A stretch of 64,000 bases of DNA from Baekduia alba (GCF_028416635.1 NZ_CP114013.1:5456001-5520000), one strand, 5' to 3'; shown: positions 25,362 through 34,729, numbered from the stretch's first letter. Notes: generated by a model from the sequence alone, not told the origin. Numbers and translations are program-made.

Positions 25362-25961
25362 CTAGTTGAGGTGGATGGCCAGCGGCGTCGGACGACCGCC
25401 GTTGATCTCGACGAGGTCCTGCGGGCAGGCGGACAGCACGACGAGCAGGTCGTCGAGGGCCCGGAGCGTGACGCCCTCGCCCGGACGGGTGAGCGCGGGG
25501 CGCCAGCTCAGCGCCCCGGCGTCCACCGGGATGTTCATGAACAGGTTGATCGGCTGCGGCACGACGTCCAGCGCCACGCCGTGCTCGGCGAGCGCGGTCC
25601 GCAGGTTCTCGGCGCACGACGCGTGGCCGGTTGCGCCCAGCGCGGCGTAGCGCGCGGGATCGCAGGCGGCGATCAGCATGTCGTGGACGCCGGGGGTGTC
25701 GTCGGCGACGAGCTCGAGCAGCGGCCGTCGCAGCGTGGAGACGAACGCCTCGCCCGGCCGCGGGAACAGGCGGTCCAGCCGCGCACGGGTGTGCGCCGCG
25801 CTGACGTGCTCGGACGGGTCGGCGGCGACGAACGCGAACAGGTCGCCGACCTGCCCGCCCTCGACGTCGACGACGCGGAACGTCCGGCCGCGCTCGACGA
25901 GCACCGCGCGCCCGGTGGCGGCGGGCACGGTCAGGACGGTCGGGGTCTCGACGCTGCGCAT
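25362..25961 (-). CDS. DUF1989 family protein (urea-carboxylase-associated/CgdA-B-like)
   Basis: A 199-residue protein of the DUF1989 family. Family features are seen in VVDVEGGQVGDLFAFVA, then DDTPGVHDMLIAACDP, CAENLRTALAEHG, PINLFMNIPV and QDLVEINGGRPTPL, with conserved His and Cys residues that suggest metal binding. Some members were shown to act as carboxyguanidine deiminase subunits beside urea/guanidine carboxylases; no carboxylase is present here. The start at 25961 is preferred to a GTG at 25988. It lies between the PucR and OYE genes on the same strand. Confidence 0.82.
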   Translation of the reverse strand: MRSVETPTVLTVPAATGRAVLVERGRTFRVVDVEGGQVGDLFAFVAADPSEHVSAAHTRARLDRLFPRPGEAFVSTLRRPLLELVADDTPGVHDMLIAACDPARYAALGATGHASCAENLRTALAEHGVALDVVPQPINLFMNIPVDAGALSWRPALTRPGEGVTLRALDDLLVVLSACPQDLVEINGGRPTPLAIHLN

Positions 25962-26039
25962 GGTCGGCACACCACCACGCCAGGGCACCGTCCGGAATTG
26001 GAGATAGCTCCACTCTCGTGGCGAAATGGTGTGTGAACG

Positions 26040-27590
26040 TCAATCGCCGAAGGCGTGCAGCGCGAGGTGGAAGTCCACGCGGTCCTCGGTGCTCTGGAGG
26101 TCGCGGCCCGTGAGCTCCTCGATGCGCCGCAGCCGGTTGCGCAGCGTGTTGACGTGCACGTGAAGCGCGTCGGCCGTCACGCTCCAGCGCCCGCCGCCGG
26201 CCAGGAACGCCGTCAGCGTGCGCTCCAGGTCCGAGCCGTGCGCCCGGTCGTGCTCGCGCAGCGGCCCGAGCACGGCGCTGGTGAACTCCTCCAGCGCCGT
26301 CTGCTCCTGCAGGCCGAGCAGCACGCGATGGGACCCCACGTGGTGGAACGTCATCACCGGCGATCCACGGCGCCGGCGCTGGGCGGCGCGCCGCGCCTCG
26401 CGGGCCTCCAGCAGGCTCCGGCGCAGGCCAGCGTGGCCGTCGGCGACGCGTCCGACCCCGGCCACCGCGCGCCGGCGCGGCCACGCCCCGACGACCGTCG
26501 CGACGAGCGCCTCGGCGACCTCGGCCAGCGCCTCCGGGTCGTGGGGCCAGGCGACGACGGCGAGCGCGTCGTCGGTGCCCTGCGGCACGACCACCGCCGC
26601 GCCGCGCTGCAGCCAGAAGCGGCCGACGACCGTGCTGAGCCCCGACGCCGTCGGCGTCCCTTCGTCGGCGAAGGCGACCGAGACCGCGACCAGCGGCCCG
26701 TCCGGATCCAGCGCGAACGAGCGCAGGCGACCCGGGACCTCGTGCCCCCGGCGGGTGGCGTCGAGGACCATCTCGATGAGCTCGCCGGCGAAGCGCGCCT
26801 CGACGGCGGCCAGCGCCTGGCGGCGCGTGACCTCCAGCGTGATGAAGCGCGCCGTCTGGGCCAGCGCCGCCCGCTCGGCCGGCGTCAGCTCGACCACCGA
26901 CCGGCCGCAGACCAGCAGCGCCTCGACGGCGCCGAGGCCCTCGACGGCGTAGATCGCCGCCGGGCGCCCGTCGGCGAGCGCCACCTCCGCGCGGCGCGGG
27001 CCGTCGATGGCGCCCAGGATCGCGTCGACGTCGAGCGCTTCCGGCGCGAGGCCGTCATGGGCCATGATCTGGCCGGCATGGTCGACGAGCGCGACGGGGA
27101 GCTGGTGATCGCGGGTCAGGAGGGCGAGCACGTCGGTCTCGTGCGCGCCACGGGCCACGGCCTGCACGAGCGCGTCGCCGCGGCTGACGGACTGGAGCAG
27201 CTCGTGCTGGCGCTCGGCGGCCTGCAGCGCCGCGAGCGCCTCGGTCACCGCCGCGAACGGCACCTCGATGGCCAGCGTGAGCAGCGGCACCCCGGCCGCG
27301 CGGCAGGCGTCGACGAGGCCGTCGGGCACCGCCGGGCGCTCGGCCAGCAGGCCGAACAGCAGGCCGCAGGCGCCGCTGTCGGCGACCGCCCGGACGTAGC
27401 TGGCGATGCCCCGGTTGCCGGCCAGCCAGATGCCGTTGGTGAGCACCAGCTCGCCGGCGCGCAGGTACGGGCTGGGGTCCTCGAGCTCGGTGACGTGGGC
27501 CCAGCGCACCTCGCGGTCGAGCGCGACCGGGTCGGTGAGGACGGCGATGCGCAGCTCCGGCAGGGCGGCGAGCTCACGGATGGTGGCCAT
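26040..27590 (-). CDS. PucR-family transcriptional regulator
   Basis: A 516-residue activator. N-terminal purine-catabolism regulatory domain (PucR, residues of about 1-125: MATIRELAALPELRIAVLTD, HVTELEDPSPYLRAGELVLT), a central GGDEF-like dimerisation region, and a C-terminal HTH_30 (DALHVHVNTLRNRLRRIEEL). Such proteins control purine, ureide or other nitrogen-compound catabolism in response to the substrate. The gene is divergent from the NCS1 permease across a 110-bp intergenic region and upstream of DUF1989 and OYE on the same strand. It very likely regulates both arms of the cluster. Confidence 0.9.
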   Translation of the reverse strand: MATIRELAALPELRIAVLTDPVALDREVRWAHVTELEDPSPYLRAGELVLTNGIWLAGNRGIASYVRAVADSGACGLLFGLLAERPAVPDGLVDACRAAGVPLLTLAIEVPFAAVTEALAALQAAERQHELLQSVSRGDALVQAVARGAHETDVLALLTRDHQLPVALVDHAGQIMAHDGLAPEALDVDAILGAIDGPRRAEVALADGRPAAIYAVEGLGAVEALLVCGRSVVELTPAERAALAQTARFITLEVTRRQALAAVEARFAGELIEMVLDATRRGHEVPGRLRSFALDPDGPLVAVSVAFADEGTPTASGLSTVVGRFWLQRGAAVVVPQGTDDALAVVAWPHDPEALAEVAEALVATVVGAWPRRRAVAGVGRVADGHAGLRRSLLEAREARRAAQRRRRGSPVMTFHHVGSHRVLLGLQEQTALEEFTSAVLGPLREHDRAHGSDLERTLTAFLAGGGRWSVTADALHVHVNTLRNRLRRIEELTGRDLQSTEDRVDFHLALHAFGD

Positions 27591-27700
27591 GGGCAAACGG
27601 ACAGTACCGAGCCAGACGACTGGAGGTTCGCCTACTTCACTCCGGACCGCGGACGCGGTCTGCTGCGCCCAACCTGCCACCCTTTGGAGGAGAGAGGCGA

Positions 27701-29188
27701 ATGAGCGCAGCAACCACGACGGCCCCGACCGGTGCGGGCGAGGCCACATTCGACGTCCACGGCATCGAGGCCGTGCCCGCCGCCGACCGCACCGCGACGG
27801 CGACCGACCAGTTCTGGATCTGGATGGGCGCGAACATCGCGCCGATCAACTGGGTGCTCGGCGCCCTGGGCATCGTCCTCGGGCTCTCGTTCCTGGAGAC
27901 GATGGCGGTGGTGATCGTCGGCAACCTCGGGGGCTGCGCGATCTTCGGCCTGTTCTCGATCATGGGGCACCGCACGGGAGTCAACATGATGGTGTTGACC
28001 CGCATGGCGTTCGGCCGGCGTGGCGCGTACGTGCCGGCCGCCGTCCAGATGCTGCTGACGATGGCGTGGATCGGCGTCAACACGTGGGTCGTCCTCGACC
28101 TCTCGCTCGGCGCGCTCGGCAAGGTCGGCGTCCATGGCGGCGACGGCCTGAAGTACGCCGTCGCGGCCGTGGTCATGATCGTCCAGGTCGTGATCTCGGT
28201 CTGGGGCTTCTACGCGATCAAGAGCTTCGAGCGGTGGACGGTGCCGATCACCGCCGCGATCATGGCGCTGATGACGGTCCTGGCGCTGACCAAGAGCGAC
28301 ATCCACCTCGCCCACGGCACGGCGCACGGCGCCGACAAGTTCACCGCGATCACCCAGCTGATGACCGCGATCGGCGTCGGCTGGGCGATCTCCTGGCTGG
28401 TCTACGCGGCCGACTACACGCGCTTCGTCCGGCCGACGGAGTCCTCGCGCAAGGTCTTCTGGGCGACCGGCCTCGGGATGTTCGTCCCGACCGTGTGGCT
28501 CGCCGGGCTCGGCGCGGCGGTCGCCAGCGGGACGGCGGGCGCCGACCCGTCGGACCTCGTGATCTCGGCGTTCGGCGTCATGTCGCTGCCGGTGCTGCTG
28601 CTCATCCTGCACGGGCCGGTGGCGACCAACATCCTCAACTTCTACTCATGCAGCCTGGCGGCGCTCACGATCGGCGTCCGCGTCGCCCGCTGGAAGGTCT
28701 CGCTGATCGCGGGCGTGATCGCCTCGGCGGTCCTGGCGGTCTTCGTGCAGGCCGACGACTTCGCCGGCACGTTCGACAACTGGATGTCGTCGCTGATCGT
28801 GTGGATCAGCCCGTGGGCGGCGATCCTGCTGGTCGAGTTCTTCGCGGTGCGACGCGGGCGGGTCGACGTCGCCGAGCTGTACCGGGACGAGACGCGCGCG
28901 CGCCACGGCGACGTCAACGTCGGCGCGCTCGTCGCGCTGGCGCTCGGGCTCGTCGCGGGATGGGCGTGGCAGTACGGGCTCGTGACGGCGATGCAGGGAC
29001 CGGTCGCCGTGGCCGTCGGCAACAGCGACTTCTCGTGGCTGACGGGCGGTGGCGTCGCGGCGCTCGCCTACTGGCTGCTCGTCGCGCGCACCGACCGGCG
29101 GACGGCGGGCGCCGCGCCGCCCCCGCCGTCGTCTGCGCGCGTGCCCCCGCCCGCGCCCGCGCCCGAGCGCACGCTGGAGACGGCGTGA
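27701..29188 (+). CDS. NCS1-family purine/cytosine permease
   Basis: A 495-residue transporter with 12 hydrophobic segments. NCS1 hallmarks are present: the TM1 region FWIWMGANIAPINWVLGALG, then MVLTRMAFGRRGAYVPAAVQ, and WAISWLVYAADYTRFVRP. The family imports nucleobases, hydantoins, allantoin or thiamine precursors with H+ or Na+. The C-terminal tail is Pro/Ala-rich and cytoplasmic. The ribosome-binding site GGAGGAGAG precedes the start. It overlaps the next gene by four bases (GTGA), so permease, deacetylase-like and asparaginase-like genes are translationally coupled, which suggests that the imported compound is hydrolysed at C-N bonds. Confidence 0.9.
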   Translation: MSAATTTAPTGAGEATFDVHGIEAVPAADRTATATDQFWIWMGANIAPINWVLGALGIVLGLSFLETMAVVIVGNLGGCAIFGLFSIMGHRTGVNMMVLTRMAFGRRGAYVPAAVQMLLTMAWIGVNTWVVLDLSLGALGKVGVHGGDGLKYAVAAVVMIVQVVISVWGFYAIKSFERWTVPITAAIMALMTVLALTKSDIHLAHGTAHGADKFTAITQLMTAIGVGWAISWLVYAADYTRFVRPTESSRKVFWATGLGMFVPTVWLAGLGAAVASGTAGADPSDLVISAFGVMSLPVLLLILHGPVATNILNFYSCSLAALTIGVRVARWKVSLIAGVIASAVLAVFVQADDFAGTFDNWMSSLIVWISPWAAILLVEFFAVRRGRVDVAELYRDETRARHGDVNVGALVALALGLVAGWAWQYGLVTAMQGPVAVAVGNSDFSWLTGGGVAALAYWLLVARTDRRTAGAAPPPPSSARVPPPAPAPERTLETA

Positions 29189-30051
29189 GCGACACGCCGC
29201 GCCTGGACTGGCCCTCGCGCCGCGACCCGCCGCCGGACTGGCGGCGCGGCGCGGCCGCGGTGGCCGCGCTGAGCTTCGACGTCGACGCCGAGACCCCGAT
29301 CCTCGCCGTCGACGAGCGCTACGCGACGCACCTGTCGACGATGTCGCATCAGGCCTACGGCCCACGCGTGGGCATCCCGCGGATCCTGGAGCTGCTCGCC
29401 CGCCTGGAGGTGCGCTCGACGTTCTTCTTCCCTGGGGCGACCGTCGAGCGCTGGCCGGACGCGCTGAGCGCCGTGCTCGAGGCCGGTCACGAGGTCGCCC
29501 TGCACTCGCACCGCCACGTCCCGCTCGTCCAGCTCTCGCCCGACGAGCAGCGCGCCGACCTCGAGCGCGGGCTCGCCGCGCTGGCGGCCCACGGCGTGAC
29601 GCCGGCCGGCTACCGGGCGCCGCTCTGGCAGCAGACGCGGTACACGCTCGACCTGCTGGCCGAGTACGGGATCCGGTGGGACTCGTCGCTGATGGACGAC
29701 GACCGTCCGTACGTGATCGATCCCGGCGCGGGGCGCCCGGCGCTGGCCGAGCTGCCGGTGCACTGGTCGCTCGACGACTGGGAGCAGTACGCGTTCGTGC
29801 CGGAGCCCGACATCGGGCAGAACATCGAGCTGCCGCGCAAGGTGCTCGAGCTGTGGACGGGCGAGCTGGAGGCGATGCGCGCGACCGGGTCGCTGTGCCT
29901 GATCTGCTGCCACCCCTTCCTGACCGGCCGCCCGTCGCGGCTGCGCAACGTCGAGCGGTTCGTCGAGTTCGCCCGCGGGTTGGGCGACGTGGAGCTGCTG
30001 ACGTGCGGCGAGGTGGCCGCGCGCGTGCTCGACGATCCAGCGCCGTCGTGA
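29185..30051 (+). CDS. Polysaccharide-deacetylase-family hydrolase (PuuE allantoinase-like)
   Basis: A 288-residue cytosolic NodB-fold hydrolase with no signal peptide. Metal-binding and catalytic motifs: SFDVDAETPIL (catalytic Asp and metal Asp), LHSHRHVPLVQL (S/T-x-x-x-H-R-H type metal site) and GYRAPLWQQT (the RxPW-like motif). The C-terminal region holds LICCHPFLTGRPSRL. Cytosolic members include metal-independent allantoinase PuuE and other imide or cyclic-amide hydrolases, which fits an NCS1/PucR cluster better than polysaccharide turnover. GTG 29185 overlaps the permease stop, and its own stop overlaps the asparaginase start. The substrate is not determined. Confidence 0.82.
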   Translation: MSDTPRLDWPSRRDPPPDWRRGAAAVAALSFDVDAETPILAVDERYATHLSTMSHQAYGPRVGIPRILELLARLEVRSTFFFPGATVERWPDALSAVLEAGHEVALHSHRHVPLVQLSPDEQRADLERGLAALAAHGVTPAGYRAPLWQQTRYTLDLLAEYGIRWDSSLMDDDRPYVIDPGAGRPALAELPVHWSLDDWEQYAFVPEPDIGQNIELPRKVLELWTGELEAMRATGSLCLICCHPFLTGRPSRLRNVERFVEFARGLGDVELLTCGEVAARVLDDPAPS

Positions 30052-31094
30052 GCCGGACGGTGCTCCTCACCACCGGCGGCACGATCGCCTCGCTGCCGCG
30101 CGCCGGCGCCGGCGTGGTGGCCGCGGTCGCGGGCTCCGAGCTCGCGGCGGTCGCCGACGACGGCGCCGCGGTCGAGGTCGTCGAGCTCCTGCGGACCGGG
30201 TCCTACGCCATGTCCTTGGAGCAGGTCCTACACGTCGCTCGGGTCGCCGCGAACCAGGCCGCGCGGCCCGGGGTCGGCGGCGTCGTCGTCACGCACGGCA
30301 CCGACACGCTGGAGGAGACCGCGTTCCTGTGCGACCTGCTCTACGGCGGCGCGGCGCCGATCGTGTTCACCGGCGCCCAGCGCCATGCCGGCCATCCGAT
30401 GGCCGACGGACCGGGCAACCTGCGCGACGCGTACGCCGTCGCGCGCCATCCGGACGCGCGCGACCGCGGGGTCCTGGTCTGCCTCGGCGGCCGGGCCGAC
30501 CGTGCGCGCGCGGCGGTGAAGCGCAGCACCGTCGCGCCGGCGCCCTTCGCGCCGCCGGGCGCGCCCGCCGAGGCGACCGTGCGCGACGGTCGCGTGCGCT
30601 TCGCGATGGCGGCGGCGGAGTCCGGCCCGCGCCACCGGACGCCGGTGCTGGACCCGGCGGCGCTCGATCCCGACGTGCTCGTCGTGACGCTCGGCGTCGG
30701 CGACGACGCGCGCCTGCTGACCGCCGCCGGCGCCCTCGGCGCACGCGCGGTGATCGTCGAGGCGCTCGGCCTGGGCAACGCCAACCCGGCCGTCGTCGCG
30801 GCGGTCGGCGCGCTCGTGGCGGCGGGCGTCCTCGTCGGGGTGACGTCGCGCTGCGCCGACGGCCCCGTCCAACCCGTCTACGGCGCCGGCGGCGGCCACG
30901 ACATCGCGGCTGCCGGCGCGCTCTTCCTCGACGGGCTGGCGACCAGCCACGCGCGCGTGCTGCTGATGGCGGCGCTCGGCGACGGCCTGGACCCGCCCGC
31001 CGTCCGCGGGCTCGTCGCCGACTTCGCGCTCACGCATGCGAGCGGCACGCGGCCGCCGCCGGCACCGCGGCCGGCCGCCGGGTCAGCGCGGTGA
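30048..31094 (+). CDS. ansA: Asparaginase/glutaminase-family amidohydrolase
   Basis: A 348-residue type-I/II L-asparaginase-fold amidase. Both threonine active-site signatures are present: LLTTGGTIASLP near the N-terminus and VVVTHGTDTLEETAFLCDL in the middle, followed by GAQRHAGHPMADGPGNLRDA. There is no signal peptide, so it is cytosolic. It is the last gene of the coupled permease-deacetylase-amidase operon and may hydrolyse an amide released from the imported compound, though it could equally be an ordinary asparaginase. Its last 65 bp overlap the 3' end of the convergent MFS gene. Confidence 0.85.
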   Translation: MSRTVLLTTGGTIASLPRAGAGVVAAVAGSELAAVADDGAAVEVVELLRTGSYAMSLEQVLHVARVAANQAARPGVGGVVVTHGTDTLEETAFLCDLLYGGAAPIVFTGAQRHAGHPMADGPGNLRDAYAVARHPDARDRGVLVCLGGRADRARAAVKRSTVAPAPFAPPGAPAEATVRDGRVRFAMAAAESGPRHRTPVLDPAALDPDVLVVTLGVGDDARLLTAAGALGARAVIVEALGLGNANPAVVAAVGALVAAGVLVGVTSRCADGPVQPVYGAGGGHDIAAAGALFLDGLATSHARVLLMAALGDGLDPPAVRGLVADFALTHASGTRPPPAPRPAAGSAR

Positions 31095-32409
31095 GCAGGA
31101 GGGCGACCGCGGTGGCGGCGGCGCCGACCACCAGGCAGGTGATGAACCCGTCGCTGAGGCTGTGGGTCGCGCCGAGGAGCGGGCCGAAGGTGGCGATGCC
31201 GACGGCCGAGCCGAGCTGGCGGGAGGTGTTGAACACCGCGGACGCGGCCCCGTGCAGCGCCGGCTCGACGGCGGCGAGGGACCGCGACGTCATCGTCGGC
31301 ACGAGCAGGCCCGAGGTGAGCCCGACGGGGATCAGGGCAAGCACCAGCGGCCACAGCGCGGAGGCCGTGCTGGCCCACGCCACCGCGAGGAACATGGCGG
31401 CCAGGACGGCTTGCCCGATGCCCAGGACGGCGGGCCGGCCGATGCGCTGCGCCAGCGGCGCGGCGCAGACGCTGCCGATCGCGATCGGGGCGGTCAGCGG
31501 CAGGAACAGCAGGCCGCTGGCGATCGCGCTGAGCCCGCGGCCCTGCTGGAGCATCAGGCTCATCGCGAACAGCAGCCCGTAGAAGGCGAAGTTGAACAGC
31601 GCGCCCTGCGCGGCGGTGCCGACGAACCCGCGGTCGGCGTAGACGCCCGGGGGCAGGAGCGGCGCCCGGGTGGGCCGCTCGGCCCAGACGAAGCCGGCGA
31701 GCCCGGCGACCGTGAGCGCGGCGGCGACGAGGACCGCGGGGCTGAGCCATCCCTGCGCGGGACCCTGGATGAGCACGAAGATCAGCCCACCGATCAACAC
31801 CGTCGCGGTGGTCATGCCGGCGAGGTCCAGGCGCCGGCTGCCGCGTGCGACGGCGGGCATCGAGCGGATGCTCCAGGCCGCGGCGGGGATGCCGAGCACC
31901 ACGTTGACCGCGAACACGGCACGCCAGTCGACGAGCGCGACGAGCGCCCCGCCCAGCAGCGGTCCGGCCGCCATGCCGACGCCCCCGGCCGCGGCCCACG
32001 AGCCGACGAGCCGGTGCCGCGCCCGCTCGTCGGTCGCGGAGGCCGTGGCCAGGACGAGCGCGCTGGGCAGCAGCAGCGCGGCGCCCGCGCCCTGGATCAG
32101 CCGGGCGACGTTGAGCATGACCATCGACCCGGCGACCGCGCAGACGGCGGAGGACGCGGCGAAGATCAGCAGCCCGGCGACGAACGCACGCTTCGCGCCC
32201 AGCGTGTCCGTGATCGCCCCGGCGCCGAGCAGCACGGCCGCGAAGGAGAGGGTGTAGGCGTTGATCGCCCACTCCAGCTCGGCGCGGGAGGCGTCCAGGT
32301 GCGAGGCGAGCTGCGCGAGCGCGAGGCTCACGATCGTGCCGTCGACGAAGACCATGAAGGACGCGACCAGCGCGAGCACCACGACGCCGCGACGATGTTC
32401 GATAGTCAT
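31030..32409 (-). CDS. MFS multidrug exporter, DHA2-like (14 TM)
   Basis: A 459-residue transporter with 14 helices. Motif D1 (MVFVDGTIVSLALAQLASHL), motif A-like (GAGAITDTLGAKRAFVAGLL) and the antiporter motif C region (AAGGVGMAAGPLLGGALVAL) are visible. It ends inside the asparaginase gene on the other strand. The start at 32409 lacks a ribosome-binding site, so the mRNA may be leaderless. A 24-bp perfect palindrome (32425-32448) lies directly upstream and is probably its operator; part of it recurs beside the HxlR gene at 35.9 kb. The substrate is unknown. Confidence 0.88.
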   Translation of the reverse strand: MTIEHRRGVVVLALVASFMVFVDGTIVSLALAQLASHLDASRAELEWAINAYTLSFAAVLLGAGAITDTLGAKRAFVAGLLIFAASSAVCAVAGSMVMLNVARLIQGAGAALLLPSALVLATASATDERARHRLVGSWAAAGGVGMAAGPLLGGALVALVDWRAVFAVNVVLGIPAAAWSIRSMPAVARGSRRLDLAGMTTATVLIGGLIFVLIQGPAQGWLSPAVLVAAALTVAGLAGFVWAERPTRAPLLPPGVYADRGFVGTAAQGALFNFAFYGLLFAMSLMLQQGRGLSAIASGLLFLPLTAPIAIGSVCAAPLAQRIGRPAVLGIGQAVLAAMFLAVAWASTASALWPLVLALIPVGLTSGLLVPTMTSRSLAAVEPALHGAASAVFNTSRQLGSAVGIATFGPLLGATHSLSDGFITCLVVGAAATAVALLLTALTRRPAAVPAAAACRSHA

Positions 32410-32424
32410 GCAACAACCGTACAC

Positions 32425-32448
32425 GAAGTTCGAGCGTCATCGAACTTC
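32425..32448. promoter_or_regulatory. 24-bp perfect palindromic operator
   Basis: GAAGTTCGA-GCGTCA-TCGAACTTC has perfect 9-bp arms. It lies 16 bp upstream of the exporter start at 32409 and also covers the stop codon of the upstream MFS gene (32437-32439). Its right half, GTCATCGAACTTC, is repeated exactly at 35900-35912 in the HxlR/MFS intergenic region. Confidence 0.7.
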
Positions 32449-33666
32449 GGCCTGCCGGAGGGCCCGCGCGACCGTGGCCGGCGCCGCGCAGCCGGCTACC
32501 GCGAGCAGCAGCCCCATCCCGGCCCAGCCTGCCGCGCCCGCGCTGAGGCACACGCCGGTGGCCACGATCGGACCGACGGCGCTCGCCACGCCCTGACCCA
32601 GGCCGAAGACCCCTTGATATTGGCCTTGAGCGTCGGGATGGGCCAGCGAGAAGCTGAGCTCGAAGCCGCTCGCCGCCTGCCACAGCTCGCCCACCGTGTG
32701 GACGCCGACCGCCGCGGCCAGCAGCGCGATCGTGCCCGACGGTCCGGCACCGCCGGCGAGGCCCATCGCCGTCCAGGCCACGGCGAATGCGACGCCCGCG
32801 CGCCGCAGCCCGAACCCGGCCGCCACGGGGTTCTTCACGTCGCGGGTGGCGCGGACCTGCAGGACGACGATGGCCACCGTGTTGATGAGCAGCAGCGGCG
32901 CGACGAGCCAGCGTGGAGCGGCCGTCCGCTGGCTGACCCAGAGCGGCATCGCGATGGTCAACATGGTGAAGTTGAGGCACTGCACGGCGTTGACGGCCGT
33001 CACGGCGAGATACGGATGGTCGGCGAGCGCCATCCAGCGGCGGCCCGACGGCGCGCGCCGCGTCGGTGGATGGTCCGGCAGCCGCTGGACCACCGCCGCC
33101 GCGGCCAGGAACGTCACCGCGTCGCCGAGGATCAGCGCGAGGTAGGCCCACCGGCTGTCCACCGCCAACCCGATCCCGCCGAGGACCGAGCCGACCGAGA
33201 TGCCCAGGTTCGTGAGCGAGCGCAGGCGCGCACGGAGCTCGACGCGCGCCTCCGGGCCGGCGATCACGGCGATCAGCGCCCCGCGCGCGCTCGTCGATCC
33301 CTGCGCGCCGATCGCGGCGAGGACAGCGGCGATCAGGAACACCGCGTTCGAGTGCGTCGCCGCGAAGCCGGCGGTCGCCGCCGCCTCGAGCAGGAGCGTG
33401 GCGGTGAGGACGCGACGCGCGCCAAGGCGGTCGGCCCAGTCGCCGATGACCACGCCCCACGCCAGCGCGGCCACGCCGGCGACGGTCAGGCCAAGGCCGA
33501 CGGCGTGAGCACTCAGCCCGGCGCTGCGCGTGAGGAAGATGACGCCGGCCGACAGGAAGACGCCCTTGCCCAGCGTGTCGACGAGCGTCGCCAGCGCCAG
33601 CGCCAGCGTCCGCTCCGGCCCCGTCGTGGGCAGCAGACGGCGGGTTCCGCGTGGGCGAGACGGCAT
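32437..33666 (-). CDS. MFS exporter paired with an ArsR regulator
   Basis: A 409-residue, 12-TM major facilitator. N-terminal MPSRPRGTRRLLPTT, TM1 LALALATLVDTLGKGVFLSA, motif A region IGDWADRLGARRVLTATLLL, later SLTNLGISVGSVLGGIGLAV. It resembles the MFS_1 MdtH/YdeE-like proteins and is an intact counterpart of the exporter half of the degraded pair at 13.5-14.6 kb by arrangement. It is divergent from the ArsR-type regulator at 33721 with only 54 bp between starts. That spacing strongly implies control by that regulator. The substrate is unknown. Confidence 0.85.
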   Translation of the reverse strand: MPSRPRGTRRLLPTTGPERTLALALATLVDTLGKGVFLSAGVIFLTRSAGLSAHAVGLGLTVAGVAALAWGVVIGDWADRLGARRVLTATLLLEAAATAGFAATHSNAVFLIAAVLAAIGAQGSTSARGALIAVIAGPEARVELRARLRSLTNLGISVGSVLGGIGLAVDSRWAYLALILGDAVTFLAAAAVVQRLPDHPPTRRAPSGRRWMALADHPYLAVTAVNAVQCLNFTMLTIAMPLWVSQRTAAPRWLVAPLLLINTVAIVVLQVRATRDVKNPVAAGFGLRRAGVAFAVAWTAMGLAGGAGPSGTIALLAAAVGVHTVGELWQAASGFELSFSLAHPDAQGQYQGVFGLGQGVASAVGPIVATGVCLSAGAAGWAGMGLLLAVAGCAAPATVARALRQAEVR

Positions 33667-33720
33667 GCCCCGATCACAACGGCCCGCCCGCCGGCCGGCG
33701 ATTGATTTAGCGTGAGCTGC

Positions 33721-34707
33721 ATGCTCATCTTGCAGTTCGAGCGCGAGGACCTGGCGGCGACCCGCTTCGCCATCTCGCCGATGCAGGAGGTCGTCACGAG
33801 CCTCCAACGCCGCGGGCGCCGCGGGCTCAACCCGGTGACGACCGCGTGGGAGGCCGAGATCGACGACCGCCTCACGGGCATGGACACCGAGCTGCTCGAC
33901 GCGCTCGTGAGCCCGCGCGGCTGGATTCCCGACTTCCTGTCGCCCTTCCCCGACACGGCCGATCCGCCCCTGGCGCTCGAGCTCGCGCAGCTGCGCGCGA
34001 CCGCACCTCAGCGCCTGCGCACCGACCTGGAGGCGTCCTACCTCGGAGCCGCGTTGCCGGCGGTGCTCGAGCGCGGCCTCCGCGCGCCCGCGGTGCTGCT
34101 CGACGACGTGTGCGCCACGGTCGCGGCGTACCACCGCGCGGCGCTGGACCACCTGTGGCCCCGGATCCGGGCCGTCGTGCGCGCCGACGTCGCCCACTGG
34201 TCTCACATCCTCATCACAGAGGGACTTGGCGCGCTGCTCGCGCAACTGCATCCGGCCGTCGCCTGGGACGGGCGCGGGCTGGCCATCGACGTCGCGCCCG
34301 AGCTCGACCTCACGGTGGACGTCGCCGGGCGCCGGCTCCCGCTCGTCCCCTCCGTCTTCGCCCGCCACCCGGTCGTCAACATCAGCGGCGAGCTTCCGCC
34401 CGTCCTGGTGTACCCCGCGCGGGGTGCGGCGGCGGTCTGGGACACGACGCCGGGCGCGCCGGCGGAGCTCGCCGCGCTCCTCGGCCGCGGCCGGGCGGAC
34501 GTCCTGTCGGCGCTCGACACGCCGCGCGCGACCGTCGACCTGGCCACGCTGCTCGAGGTCACGCCCGGCGCCGTGTCCCAGCACCTGCAGATCCTCGCTC
34601 GCGGCGGCCTCGTGGACCGCGCCCGCCAGGGTCGCCGCGTGGTGTACCGCCGCAGCGAGCTCGGCGATCGGCTCGTCTCGCGCGACGCGCGAGACGGCGG
34701 CTCCTGA
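33721..34707 (+). CDS. ArsR-family regulator with DUF5937-type N-terminal domain
   Basis: A 328-residue protein with a long N-terminal ligand-type region (MLILQFEREDLAATRFAISP, residues 1-230) and a C-terminal ArsR winged helix at about 262-320 (DLATLLEVTPGAVSQHLQIL then LVDRARQGRRVVYRRSELGD). There are no metal-binding cysteine motifs, so it likely senses an organic ligand. The start may be 33721 (ATG) or the in-frame GTG at 33712; no ribosome-binding site is seen, so leaderless translation is possible. It is divergent from the MFS exporter. A truncated, frameshifted relative lies at 14605-15183 beside another exporter. Confidence 0.85.
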   Translation: MLILQFEREDLAATRFAISPMQEVVTSLQRRGRRGLNPVTTAWEAEIDDRLTGMDTELLDALVSPRGWIPDFLSPFPDTADPPLALELAQLRATAPQRLRTDLEASYLGAALPAVLERGLRAPAVLLDDVCATVAAYHRAALDHLWPRIRAVVRADVAHWSHILITEGLGALLAQLHPAVAWDGRGLAIDVAPELDLTVDVAGRRLPLVPSVFARHPVVNISGELPPVLVYPARGAAAVWDTTPGAPAELAALLGRGRADVLSALDTPRATVDLATLLEVTPGAVSQHLQILARGGLVDRARQGRRVVYRRSELGDRLVSRDARDGGS

Positions 34708-34729
34708 TCGGCGTGCGCCGCGGCGGCGC

